64,000 nt of DNA from Spinacia oleracea (lineage: Eukaryota > Streptophyta > Magnoliopsida > Caryophyllales > Amaranthaceae): positions 61,992,398 through 62,056,397 of the forward strand of contig NC_079487.1 of NCBI RefSeq assembly GCF_020520425.1, in the 5' to 3' direction. The translations under genes and the position numbers were made by a program. The notes under the pieces were generated by a model. That model had not been told where the DNA came from, searched no databases, and saw only the letters and a program-made list of their open reading frames with translations. The stretch's first letter is position 1, and every line of letters begins with the position of its first letter. Below, in pieces: positions 24,760-35,502 of the stretch.

Positions 24760-26091
24760 TCAATCATCAATCTTCCCCTTGCCCAAGCGTCGGGAGAAGG
24801 AACTTGCTAGCCTTCCAAGGCGGGAGGACGACGAACCTCCTTTGGACTCTGAACGGTCAAGCACCGGACGGACCACACTCCCGTCACCTTCTTCATACAA
24901 TGTACCTCGGACTCTAGCTGGTCCGGAGAGAGAAATGTCCCTCTGGCTTAGGCCTCTCATCCATACAATGTACCCCGTAGACAGAGTAACTGACTCAGGT
25001 GGGAACTGGATACTCATGAATGGTTTGGCGACCCAATACCGCCTCCAAACTTCAAGTCGATTGGCATTCAGCGCAACAGGTTTCGGGTTCTCTTCAGCAC
25101 AGTCCGGTATCTCCTGTTTCAAGCCATACTGTCTCATCACTCTAGCAGGCGAGTAGAAGACCATCGTTGTGAGGCTTGGCAACCTCAGAGCAGTAGAATC
25201 AGGGGCATGTCTCATGGCAGCAATTCCCCACCAAGGAACTACCCACATTATACAAGATTCAATTCCAGAGAGTGCACGTCGCCACTCATCCAATGAAAGT
25301 CGGCCATACATCATGGGCCGCACCGTGAACCCTTTCCTATTATAGCTCTCCATGTTCTCCGGTGGTGCCACCAGCATGAGCCTCTCCATAAGCCAAACCT
25401 TGGGGAGTATACAAGAACAAATTTCAAAATTCAACATTTAAAATTCAAATAAAATTACAAATTCAACATACAAGAAAGCTCCAGATCCTTACTTGGAGTA
25501 ACACCAGACTTCCTGATGGCAAAGAAGGGGGATTCGACTTCAGCAAGTCAAGGCCCAACAATGTTTCGCTAATCACAAGCGGCATTGGGTCCCGACCATT
25601 AGCAAACTTCTCTACAATTTCTATTGGGGAGGCATCACCATTGCAAAATCCCTGCATCGAAAAGAGGAAGCGAGCAAAGATACAAAAACTCAAGGCCCTC
25701 AAGCGGAAAACTTTGGGAACATCAAGCCCAGCAAAGTAGGCGACAAGGAGGGACAAATCCACCCCTCTGCCATATACAACAGCACTCTAAAGTGGGGGCT
25801 TCAAGCCCAAATATCTTTCAAAACACAAGAAAAAGTGTTCTTCAACACTGGGTATGCACGGCTCCGGCATAATGGGCCACCCCAATATGGCACTAAACTC
25901 TTCAGGGAGGGGACATACCTCATTATTCCCAAAGCGGAAGCCTCCAAAGCAGCAAGAATGAAGTGCACATCCATTTTTACAAACCGGAAGGAGGCGAGCA
26001 CCCCAAGATGCATCCCGTCAAGCTCCCTTTTCTCCAATTTGCCTAGCGAACCAAGCCACGAGTTCAAGGCATTTTCAAAGGACATAGCCAT
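24760..26091 (-). pseudogene. Antisense gene A of R2 (DUF7745-like), two exons
   Basis: ATG at 26091 (MAMSFENALNSWLG). Exon 1 runs to 25493 with one frameshift near 25800, a 94-base GT-AG intron is at 25399-25492, and exon 2 is 25398-24760. Key motifs are MPLVISETLLGLDLL before the intron and WLMERLMLVAPPE, CIMWVVPWWGIAAM and YSPARVMRQYGL after it. The R3 plus-strand gene shares these, and its intron is at the same spot (LLQ / WL). The tail is basic and Ser/Arg-rich. A TATA box lies about 85 bases upstream. The DUF7745 name is from memory; the molecular role is unknown. Confidence 0.65.
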
Positions 26092-26172
26092 TTTCTCTCT
26101 TTTTTTTCGTGAGGAAGCAATATACAAGGAATAGCAGGGAAGGATTGATGCAAGAAATGATCCGAAATACTC

Positions 26173-26184
26173 CCTATTTATACA
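26173..26184 (-). promoter_or_regulatory. TATA box of R2 antisense gene A
   Basis: On the minus strand TATAAATAGGGA, followed by a leader ending in AAAAGAGAGAAA before ATG 26091. Just upstream (26207-26250) is a GC-rich pair of imperfect palindromes (GGCGCCAGGCGCC, GCGCTAGGCGC), similar in style to the R3 hairpin modules. Confidence 0.6.
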
Positions 26185-26492
26185 AGAGTCGTCTTGCACG
26201 ACAGCATACTGGCGCCAGGCGCCATGTCCTGCGCTAGGCGCAGGGGCCTGCAGCAAAGGACGAGGCCACCATCCTCTTTTATGACTCCGAGTACACACTC
26301 TTTAGTGTTTCGGACAGCAAAGTACAAACCTCCATTATTCAAGATTCCAAAGCCGCAAGCCGCGCAAAATTCAAGCAGTCCGGATCAACGCTTCGGGCAG
26401 TTTTCGGGTCAACTATTCAAAATTCGAGCATTCTAGTCCTAGATCGGCGTCCTAAGTCGAGTCTGCATATGCATAGCAAAAGTTGAATATAC

Positions 26493-26535
26493 TTTGACTT
26501 GCGCTTTTCCTAACCAAAAAACCTCAGTCAAAGTG
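26493..26535 (+). repeat. Internal polypurine-tract cassette of R2 (first copy)
   Basis: CTTTGACTTGCGCTTTTCCT ... CTCAGTCAAAGTGGGGGCTT repeats almost exactly just before the true 3' LTR (28528-28575). Here it is followed by TATTGTGGGTATATACACCC instead of an LTR. This suggests that the end of an ancestral element was buried when more sequence was added. The following 26536-26802 is AT-rich with no gene. Confidence 0.7.
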
Positions 26536-26802
26536 GGGGCTTATTGTGGGTATATACACCCGAGAAAAAATGGGCAAATTTTTTTCAAATTTTTTGCAAA
26601 ATTATCATGCATGCATACAGCTACAAGTTTCAAGGCACACACAACGCATACAATTCCAAGCCTTCAAACATACAAAAGTCAATCTTCCAAAAATTTCAAA
26701 GCCATACAAAAATTCAAGTTCCAAACCATACAAATCCATACAAATACAAACCAGCCTATTAAAAATCAACCCAGACAAGCTGGAACTCGCTACCATGCAG
26801 GG

Positions 26803-28262
26803 TCAGTCTGAGTCATCATCAGCGGTGACGTCCACCACAGGCTCCTTGTCCCTGTTTCTCCTCCTGAGGCCCTCTAGATCCCGATCCATCTCTGTCCCAG
26901 GGGTACTAGAATCCTGCTCCGAGATACGAAGTGTGCCAGGAGAGGGATGGACTCCCTGCTGAGGAGAGGGATGCTGATAAGGCGGCGGCATCTCCATGTA
27001 CTGGTACGACCCAAACATCTGATCTTGACGCATCTTCTCCATCTCCGCATAGTAAGCCCAGGAATCTGCACCCCAAGGCTGAGGACCACTCCCTCCGAAG
27101 TAGTAACCGGGAGGAGAAACAAAGGGCCTCGAACTGCTTGCACCTCCAAACGAATGCCTAGTAGGATCAACATGTACAAAAGAGGCATCCCTCTGATTAG
27201 CATCCGAATGCCTCTGATGAGCTCCAGCACCGGACCCCTGTCCTAGGTCCAAGCTCGGTCCCTCCTGCCTCAAGGACATCTCCGCCTGGGGATCCCTATC
27301 AACGGAATCTCTGCGGTCTCGACGGCGCTCCTATACAAAATACAATTTCAAGAATCAACATTCAAAGTTCAAATTTCCAGAATACAAATTTCAAGATCAA
27401 GTAAAGCACCTCTCTGTCCCGGCCAGAAAGCTTCCGGGTCAGCTTGGCATAATGCCTCTTCCAGGAATCAATCAAGAGCATCCAGCGACGCACTCTCGCC
27501 CGAGGCGCCTGCATACAAAATTCAAGATCAAGTTTCCAGATACAAGGTTACAATCAGTTTCAATAAAATACAACAGTACTTACAGCGGCATAATGCTCAG
27601 GTACAACATCATACGATCTCCGGTGCGGAGGAGAAGCTACAGGAATGGTCACCTCCACCTGTTCCCCGTCCGAGTTCTCTTAGCGGAGGATCCTATCAGC
27701 ATGAGGAATATCCTCAGGGTCAACCTCCTCCTCCTACATACAATCATACAATCATACAATCATACAAGAATACAAGATACAAAGTTCAAAGCTCACCGGC
27801 AGTACAAAGCGTACTGGTGGAGCCAGCCTCCTCGGGAAGTCGTCATAGCTACCCTTCCTCTGTACAAAATCCCTCCAAGAGCGGCAAACCGCATCGCCCC
27901 TAGCATTCACATAGAGCCGGGCAAGATCTTCATCCGGCGCCAGCATGGACTCCGGTGGGTCCTTGGGGACAAGCCTGTCCCCCGAATGGTGCTGAAGGGA
28001 CACACGCTCCCCCAAATACCACATATGGCGGTACACCCCTGGAAGCAAAACCCGCCGTCCAGACAAGAAATGGGCGCGAGCAGCCGAGGCAGGTACAGGC
28101 ACGTTGGCAAAAGGACGCCACACCACCTACAAAGCAGACGACTCAGGCGTTCGACTCCCAACGGACCCAAGCTCTAAGAAAGCCATCCGAAATGTCAAAA
28201 TCTTAAGAGCCTGTAAAAAGCTCTTATCCCTAGCAAAGCACATCCCCAACGGATCAACTCCG
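26803..28262 (-). pseudogene. Antisense gene B of R2 (plant mobile domain-like), four exons
   Basis: Exons are about 28262-27797, 27733-27584, 27508-27410 and 27330-26803; introns are 63, 75 and 79 bases, all GT-AG and all phase 0 by my reading. Exon 1 has VVWRPFANVPVPASAARAHF, GVYRHMWYLGERVSLQ and LVPKDPPESM, resembling the C-terminal half of the plant mobile domain (MAIN/PP7-long-form group). The last exon is a Gly/Pro/Ser/Tyr-rich tail ending in an acidic DDDSD. TAG stops occur in exon 1 (just before VVW) and exon 2. The expected N-terminal half of the domain is not visible, so the gene is 5' truncated or further exons are lost. Confidence 0.55.
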
Positions 28263-28527
28263 GGTATTCAAAATTCAAAAATTCAAAAATTCAAGATTCA
28301 AAAATTCAAAATTCAAGATTCAAGATTCAAAATTCAAAATTTTCGATGCCAAGCTCCGTCCGAACCGATGGCGGAAGAACAATACAAGTACAAACCAGAG
28401 TCGTCACAACCGAACAGAGGTAGACTCTATCCTTTTTTTCTAACGCCTGTTTTGTGCAGGTACCGGCGTACAAACAATGGTCTTGATTGCAGAAAATCTT
28501 GATCATTCTCCGTCCCTTTCGAAATAC

Positions 28528-28575
28528 TTTGACTTGCGCTTTCCTAACCGAACGCTCAGTCAAAGTGGGGGCTTC
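28528..28575 (+). other. R2 polypurine tract cassette
   Basis: Ends TCAGTCAAAGTGGGGGCTTC right before the LTR start TGTAAACACC. R3 has the same TCAGTCAAAGTGGGGGCT next to its 3' LTR, linking the two families. Confidence 0.8.
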
Positions 28576-30676
28576 TGTAAACACCTAATTTGTGCCTCCC
28601 CTCTGGGATGATGACGATACCATTATCCTTACTAGACGGTTGGAATAACTCCGTGCGGAAATCTCAATTGCTAAGAACATCTCCAAAATACAAGGTCCAA
28701 AATCCAATCCCCGAGACCGTTCCCCTCCCGGAACTCGGTCCAAAATACAATTCTCAAAAACCAATTTCAAAATCCAAGTACAATCTCATCTTGTAGACCA
28801 TTCCATTGGTTTTAAGAGGCCTTTTCCACTCAAAATCATATAAGGCAAGTCAAATTCGGGCGCCGAAACACAAAACCGAGCAAGCTGGGCCCCTTCCCGT
28901 ACAACCGAAATTCAAAACCCGCGACGGCTTGTTTTTTAATGCAAAATCAAGTCTTAACCTCCAAGAAAGCACTACGTGCCAAGCATCGTACTATTCGTAC
29001 GAAGGTACATCAATACAAGACAAATCAAGGACGGAGCCCGCGTCCTTGATTTTGGCAGCACGCATGCCACGTCACCAGCGCCCAGTGCAAGTTTGGCGTG
29101 ATGTGCTGGCAATGGCTGGAATTTTCCAGCCATTTTTCCTATAAATACCCCCTAATTTTCAGCATTTAGGGAGGCAACTTCAATATACAACGTCGTAATA
29201 CAAAAATTACGCCTCAAATTCAAAGTCCAAAAATCCTTCAAAAACACCTACAAACTTCAAGTTCTAAGCAATTGGGAGCTCTAAAAGGAATTCTTGCCTA
29301 AATCTAAATAGGTAATTCCGAATCCCATAATATCCAATCACGTTTCTTTGAATTCCCTACTTCAAAAATGATTAGCAAGTTGGCATTTTTATTACTAAAA
29401 ATGTCACTTGCAACAATCATACATCTTTTCAAAATCCAAACTTTTCAAAATACAAAAATGCAAACTTTCAAGATTCAAGGATGTTCAAAGTTTTTTGCAA
29501 TCACTTCTTTGAACTAGAATCACTTTCAAGTATGGAGTAATCAAAGATGACACCTTTCTAGCTTTAAAGGTTTAGTCTTTTGAGATTCAAGACTCCATTT
29601 TTCAATATTCAAGTTCAAGTTTTCAAATTTCAAGATCCCACATGTTTAGGGTTGCTCATGACTACTTCCCTAAACTAGGATCCTTTCAAAGTAAGAGCAC
29701 ATCAAAGATCTAACCTTTTCAACATTAAAAGGCCCGATCTTTGAGATTCAAGTCTCTTAAGTTTCAATATTTCAAGTACAAGTTCAATATTTCAAGTTCA
29801 AGTTCAATTACTTCAAGTTCAATATTTCAAGATTCAAACTTTCAAGTTCAAGTTCTATATGCAAAATCTAGGATACTTTGGGGTGAGCAACTTCTCCCAA
29901 GTTGAGATTTTTGGCTTTGAATTCGTGTCGGGCGCACTTATTTTTAAGGAGCCGCTTGGCGTTCGATTCTCATGTGCCCAAGTAAAAATTTCAATATCGC
30001 AATTTCGATTATGCACCTTTCAATTGCAATTTCAGCATCGCACTTTCAATTCCGCAATTTCAATACCGCACTTTCAATTCCGCAATTTCAATATCGCACT
30101 TTCAATTCCGCATCTTTACTTGCCTAGTCCTTCTAGGCAATGTGGACCTACTCCCTAGTCCTTTTCTAGGGGGTCTTGTATTTACTAATTCCGCACTCAT
30201 TTACAATTGTGATGTTTCTTTATTTGCTTTATTGCTTTCATCACCATACATGCTAAATACAACAAAATGCAAGGTCACATCACGCTTAACGAAGATAATT
30301 TCTTGGACAAACCGGCCTTAGGTTCCTTTAAATTACCTTTAAAGCAAAGTGACCACCATACAATTAGAAGTTCTATTCGCTCTAAATTTCAAACCCACAT
30401 AGTCTAATCTAGGGTATATTTTCGAAAATGCTATGTCACGTACTCGAATAATTTCTAAAGCTCGCGGAATAAGCATCTCGTTCCCGTGCCCGGTTCTCAC
30501 CCATACGTTTCGAGGATTCAAAGCCTTATCCAAAATAGAGTCACTTGCGGTATTTCCAAACGAGACTTTAAATAATGTTTGGTGGCTATTCCTTCGAGGT
30601 ACAAAAATACAATGGTTTTCTAAAAATTTGCCCCTTGTAGGGAATTGCAATACATACGCAAAAAACACCCCCTACA
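28576..30676 (+). repeat. R2 3' LTR
   Basis: 2101 bases, TGTAAACACC to CCCTACA. It matches the 5' LTR with scattered substitutions and small indels. TATAAATA lies at about 29139-29146. It ends exactly at the target duplication GAAAT, after which LINE ORF1 resumes. Confidence 0.9.
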
Positions 30677-31019
30677 GAAATGTAAACTCATTGGTCATGG
30701 CGAGGAGAAGTGTAGGAGAGGTAAATCCAAGAGGATCTTGGTTAGGAAGACTGCACCAGCAACTGAGGTGATTGAAAGAAGTATAGTTGTGGTGAATGAA
30801 CCAGTTGTAGATCCTCATGGATTCCAAAGAGCTCTTAGACCAATAAGAGTTAGGAATACACTTGTGCAGCCAACTCAAATCACTAATGGTTTTCATGTTT
30901 TGGAGACTGGTGTGCAGATTGAGGTGGAGAACACTGTGGGTGATTCTGATGTGAACCAGGGGAATGAACAGGGGAGGGAAGTAATTGGAAGGGGGGACCC
31001 TTCCTCTTCTCAAGGATAG
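30677..31019 (+). pseudogene. LINE ORF1, C-terminal segment
   Basis: Starts inside the zinc knuckle (CKLIGHGEEKC), whose first cysteine lies before R2. A basic stretch and a linker follow (VVVNEPVVDPHGF, VLETGVQIEVEN), ending TAG at 31017-31019. ORF2 starts 35 bases before this stop, the overlapping layout usual in plant L1 elements. Confidence 0.72.
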
Positions 31020-34000
31020 AATTCTAGCATGGAATGTCAGGGGACTTAACATATCTCATAAGCAGGGGGAAGTCAAAAGATTCATTCAAAAGTATGAGGT
31101 GGGCTTGGTTGGTCTCCTGGAGCATAAGGTAAAAAAGCCTAATCTAGGTAAGCTTTACCAAAAAGTGTTTCAAAATTTGTGTTTTAGAAGTAATGCTAGC
31201 TATCATAATGGTGGTAGAATTGTAGTTGCTATCATAAGTCTGGAAGTTTCAATGTCAATATTACAGCTGCATCTAGTCAGTTTGTGCACTGTCATATTAC
31301 TCCTATGAGTGGTTTTTCCTCTTTTCATTGTACTTTCGTTTATGATTTTAATGAGAATACTATGAGGAAGGATTTGTGGAGAGATGTACAGCTGCTGAAT
31401 ATTCAAGGGCCTTGGGTTTTATGTGGTGATTTTAATTGTGTTATGGCTATTGAGGAGAAAATAGGTATGCCTGTTAGACAAGCTGATATTGTTGATATCA
31501 GTAACTGTATGCATGTGTGTGGCATGGAGGATATAAAGAGTGTAGGGAATATTTTTACTTGGAATAATAAGAAACAAGGTAGTGGTAGTCTTTTCAAAAT
31601 TAGATAGATTCCTAGCAAATCAGGCTTGGAAAAGAGAGTATTCAGATGTTGAAGTTTTCTTTATGCCTGAAGGACAGTTTGATCATTCTCCTGGATTGCT
31701 CACTTTCTATCCCATAAGTGATGGAGGAAGGAAACCATTTAAATATTTCACTATGTGGAAGTCATCTCCAGTCTTCCTTGAAATTCTCACATTTCTTGTA
31801 GCAAAATATTTGTTTTGGCCACAAAATTGAAGAAAGTTAAGGCTTCTCTCAAGGAGTTGAATAGAGTTGGGTTCACTAATATCCAAGCAGCTGATTTGAA
31901 GGCATATTATGGTATGGTGTCAGCTTAGGAGGCCATGCATCTGAATCCTAATGATAAAGAGTTAGCAGATCTAGAGTTGCAAGCAATTCAGGATTATAAA
32001 ATCACTCATAAGGCTTATTTAGATTTTCTCAAGAAGAAAGCCAAAGTGGATTGGATTAAGGCTGGTGATGAGAACACAACATTATTACATCAAAGTATCA
32101 AAAGCGGGAAGTTGCAGAATCAGGTATACAATATCTTTGATAAAGAAGGTGTTTGGAAAGACAAGCCTTCTGAGGTGTCAGAAGCTTTCCTAGCTTACTA
32201 TATAGAGTTATTGGGGAGGGTTCAAGATAATAGAACACAGGTTATTAAGAAGATAGTTCAAGCTGGTCCTATTTTCCAAGATCATCACAAAGCCATTCTC
32301 AATGCTCCTTACACAGTTGATGAGGTCTAGTCTGCTTTGTTTTCTATTCCAAGTGTCAAATATCCAGGTCCTGGTGGTTTTGGCTCTTGCTTTTACAAGG
32401 ATGCTTGGTCTATATTAGGGGATGAAGTCATATCAGCTGTTCTGGATGTGCTTCACCATGGTAAGTTATTAAAGGAGATTAATCACACTGTGATTACCTT
32501 GATCTCTAAAGTTTAAAATGTGGGTGAGTTCAGACCTATTTCTTGCTATAACACCTTGTATAAATGTATTACTAAGGTGTTGTGTGGAAGACTTAGACAA
32601 ATTCTGCCTGATTTGATTCTTGAGAATTAAGGGGGATTTGTCTATGGGAGATACATTGTGCATAATATCATGGTTGTTCAAGATCTTGTGAGACAGTATG
32701 GGAGAAAAGGGGTGAAACCTAGTTGTTTGATGAGATTGACCTTCAAAAGGCATATGATACTATTGATTGGGCTTTTCTGAAGGACATGTTGAATAATCTG
32801 GAATTTCCTACACACTTTGTTGATCTAGTCATGGAGTGTCTGTCTACTCCAATGTTTTCTCTCATGCTTAATGGCTCAATGCATGGTTTCTTCAAATCTC
32901 AGAGGGGTCTAAGACAAGGGGATCCAATCTCTCCTCTCCTTTTTGTTATTTGTATGGAGTACTTGTCAAGAGTTCTTCACAAAATGAGTGATATGAGTCA
33001 GTTTCAGTTTCATCCAAGGTGCAAAGAGCTTTGGCTTACACATTTTTGTTTTGCTGATGATATGATTTTATGTTGTAAAGGTGATTTCCCTTCTTCTTAT
33101 CTTCTTCTACAAGCTATTAAATTGTTTTCCACAACCTCTGGACTAAAGGCTAATCAGCAAAAGTCTTCTATTTACTGCCATGGAATGAATAATGATGTCA
33201 TTCAGAGAATCATTGATGTTTTTGGCTTTACTAGGAGTAACTTGCCTTTGAAGTATCTTGGTATTCCTATCTGTTCCAAGAGAATTTTGGTTGCTCAATG
33301 TGGTATTCTGCTGGATAAAATGACAGCTAGAATTAAGATATAGAGTTCTAGGAACCTCTCTTATGTAACTAAAATGCAGCTTATTAATTCTGTGCTTTTG
33401 AGATTGCACATGTATTGGGCTCAAATTTACATTCTCCCTAAGAATGTATTGTAGGAGATCACTAAGATCTGCAGGGCTTTTCTATGGAGTGTTTATGCTT
33501 ACAGCTCAAAGCCTAGTAGTGTAGCTTGGAATAAAACTTGCAGCAGTAAGCAAACAAGTGGTCTAGGCTTTAGAGATGTTGTTCTCTGGAATACTGCAAA
33601 CATGGGTAAGTATGTGTGGGCATTGGCCACTAAGCAAGACAATATTTGGGTTAAATGGGTCACTTCTGTTTATTAAAGAATGGGGAATGGTGAGGATATC
33701 AGCCAAGCAATTCTGCCAGCTGGTAATGGAAGAAGATTTGTGAGATAAAAGAGTTGCTGAAGCAACCCTATTTTGAGGTTGAATTCTGTACTATGCCTCA
33801 TTATTCTGTGAAACATGTGTATGAGAAGTTAGTTGAGAATAGACCTAAAGTGCACTGGGATAGACTAGTATGGAATAGACTTAACACTCTAAAGCACATA
33901 TTCATTTCTTGGCTTGCAATTCAAGCTAGACTTCAAACTGCAGCGAAACTTGCAAAATTAGGGATCAGTAATTCTGCTAGATGTCTGATTTCTGGTCAAG

Positions 34001-34350
34001 GTGATGAGGATCATGACAATTTATTTTTCTGGTGCCCTTATAGCAACAGGTGTTTGTTAGAAATGAAGAACTGGATGGGATTGCAGTGTACTGGTAATAA
34101 TCTGCATCATCTATCCAGATGTATCAGCCAGAGTAGAAGTACTAAGTTCAGAAAGCAAGTGTATTTTACAGAACTGGTAGCACTTGTCTACTTGATTTGG
34201 AAATGCAGGAATACTAGCTACTGGGATCAGACTATACCCACTGTTAAGAACACCATCAAAAACATAAAGCATTTTGTAAAGAGTAGAATACAAGCAGTGT
34301 TGCCTAAGAATGTTAGCAGGTCTGATAGCCATTGGTTTTTGGCTTTATAA
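30985..34350 (+). pseudogene. LINE ORF2: endonuclease, reverse transcriptase, zf-RVT
   Basis: The endonuclease (30985 to about 31830) shows ILAWNVRGLN, GLLEHKV, WVLCGDFNCVM and FDHSPGLL. The reverse transcriptase (about 32330-33400) shows FRPISCYNTLYK, DLQKAYDTIDWAF, GLRQGDPISPLLF and the catalytic FADD (HFCFADDMIL, about 33046-33075). The zf-RVT region follows (33754-34350; HWDRLVWNRLNTLKH, CLISGQGDEDHDNLFFWC). ORF2 nicks the target and copies the LINE RNA into it. At least eight stops or frameshifts (about 31280, 31605, 31830, 32330, 32516, 32630, 32730, 33343) kill it. Confidence 0.87.
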
Positions 34351-34420
34351 GTTGTTTGTAGGTTGTTTGTAAGCCTGATGGCCAATTGTTTGTCCTAGTT
34401 CCTTGATGAAAGGGTCCAAC

Positions 34421-34698
34421 CAGAGGTGGAGATAGGGGGGCGGGTGGGGGTGACCGCCCCCCCAACAATTTTAAAAATTCCTAATATATAGTAATAAATA
34501 CTAAAATATATCACTAAATACTACTTGTCTCAATGGTTATATCTACTTTAATAAGTCATTTATACTCTTTGATCTAGGGTTCAAATCTTTATACCTTATT
34601 ATTTCTTTTTAGTTTTATTTTTTTCCTCGCCCCCCCTTATTTTAAGTCCCATTTTTTTCTCGCCCCCCCCCAACATTGAATTCCTGGCTCCGCCACTG
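34421..34698. mobile_element. hAT-type MITE in the LINE 3' UTR
   Basis: 278 bases with terminal inverted repeats CAGAGGTGGAG... and ...CTGGCTCCGCCACTG and a perfect 8-base duplication GGTCCAAC (34413-34420, 34699-34706), the size made by hAT transposases. The CAGTGGCGGAGCC end is widespread in plants. The interior has CTCAATGGTTATA and GGGTTCAAATC, which resemble tRNA A and B boxes. It is flanked inside by C/G runs. It has no coding capacity. Confidence 0.88.
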
Positions 34699-35039
34699 GG
34701 TCCAACCTAGTTGGTTCGTTTCTCTTGGAGCTAGTTTAGCTTGTATTTGGTTTTGAGTTTAATAACATTATTCTCACTTGCTTAGCAAAAAAAAAGTGAT
34801 TTTGAATTAATAATATTTTAAGATTAATTACTTTTGTATCATGATAAAGTGTAGAGTCGTGTAGAATAACAAATCGAATCGTACACTACAAGAAATTATA
34901 CCATTAATGACGGGAAATTCCGTCGCTAATGGCCAATAATCTTTGATTAATTATGGGATTCCCGGTAGAGCACCCGTCGTAAAAGAAGGTCGTCGTTAAT
35001 GAATAATCCCGTCGTTAACCCGTCCACTACTACAAAATA

Positions 35040-35240
35040 GGGCTATAGCAACGCCCTTTTATGCAACGGATTTACTAACGTTGTTATATCATAGCTTTTG
35101 CAACAGTTAAACAACTATACATTTGAGTAAATTTTGAGTTTCATAAAGTGTTGCCATAGAAAAACTATAGCAACGATTGTATATTTCTATTATTCTATTA
35201 CAATAGTTTTTATGTTTTTTATTTTTTGATAAGTTATAGC
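35040..35240. repeat. CACTA left subterminal repeats
   Basis: Repeated TATAGCAACG, TTGTTATAT and TTGCAACAG motifs in both orientations, matching the right end. In CACTA elements these are transposase binding sites (family knowledge). Confidence 0.65.
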
Positions 35241-35502
35241 AACGATTTTGGTAAAGCATATGAAATATGTTTAGAATAAAATAACATAATTTCTGATGTA
35301 AAAAAAATAAATAATTAAGGTACTAAGAATTTCAATAGACCACATTATTTTGGGTTTCCCTCTCTTCAGAAGTTTTCACTATCATGTTTTGCTCTCCCAA
35401 ACCCTTATTCCTTAAACACTATCTACAGTTCTACCTCTCTTCGTTCGTATTCCTCTTTGTCGTTCTCTTTCATCCTTTCCTTCATTGTTCTTTGGAGATT
35501 TG

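Larger units (their letters stand above)
13963..30676 (+). mobile_element. R2: large Ty3/gypsy (Tat-type) LTR retrotransposon with two antisense genes
   Basis: Begins TGTAGACACC and ends CCCTACA, with a perfect 5-base duplication GAAAT (13958-13962, 30677-30681). Order: 5' LTR, two tandem-repeat arrays, gag, degenerate protease, RT-RNase H-second RNase H, integrase, antisense gene A, internal polypurine-like cassette, antisense gene B, polypurine tract, 3' LTR. At 16.7 kb it is long, as Tat elements often are. Multiple frameshifts and an altered integrase residue show that it is defective. Confidence 0.9.

Noticed and set aside
27452..28177. 241-codon plus-strand frame
   Set aside because: Runs opposite to the four-exon mobile-domain-like gene and crosses its introns; Arg/Pro-rich shadow translation.
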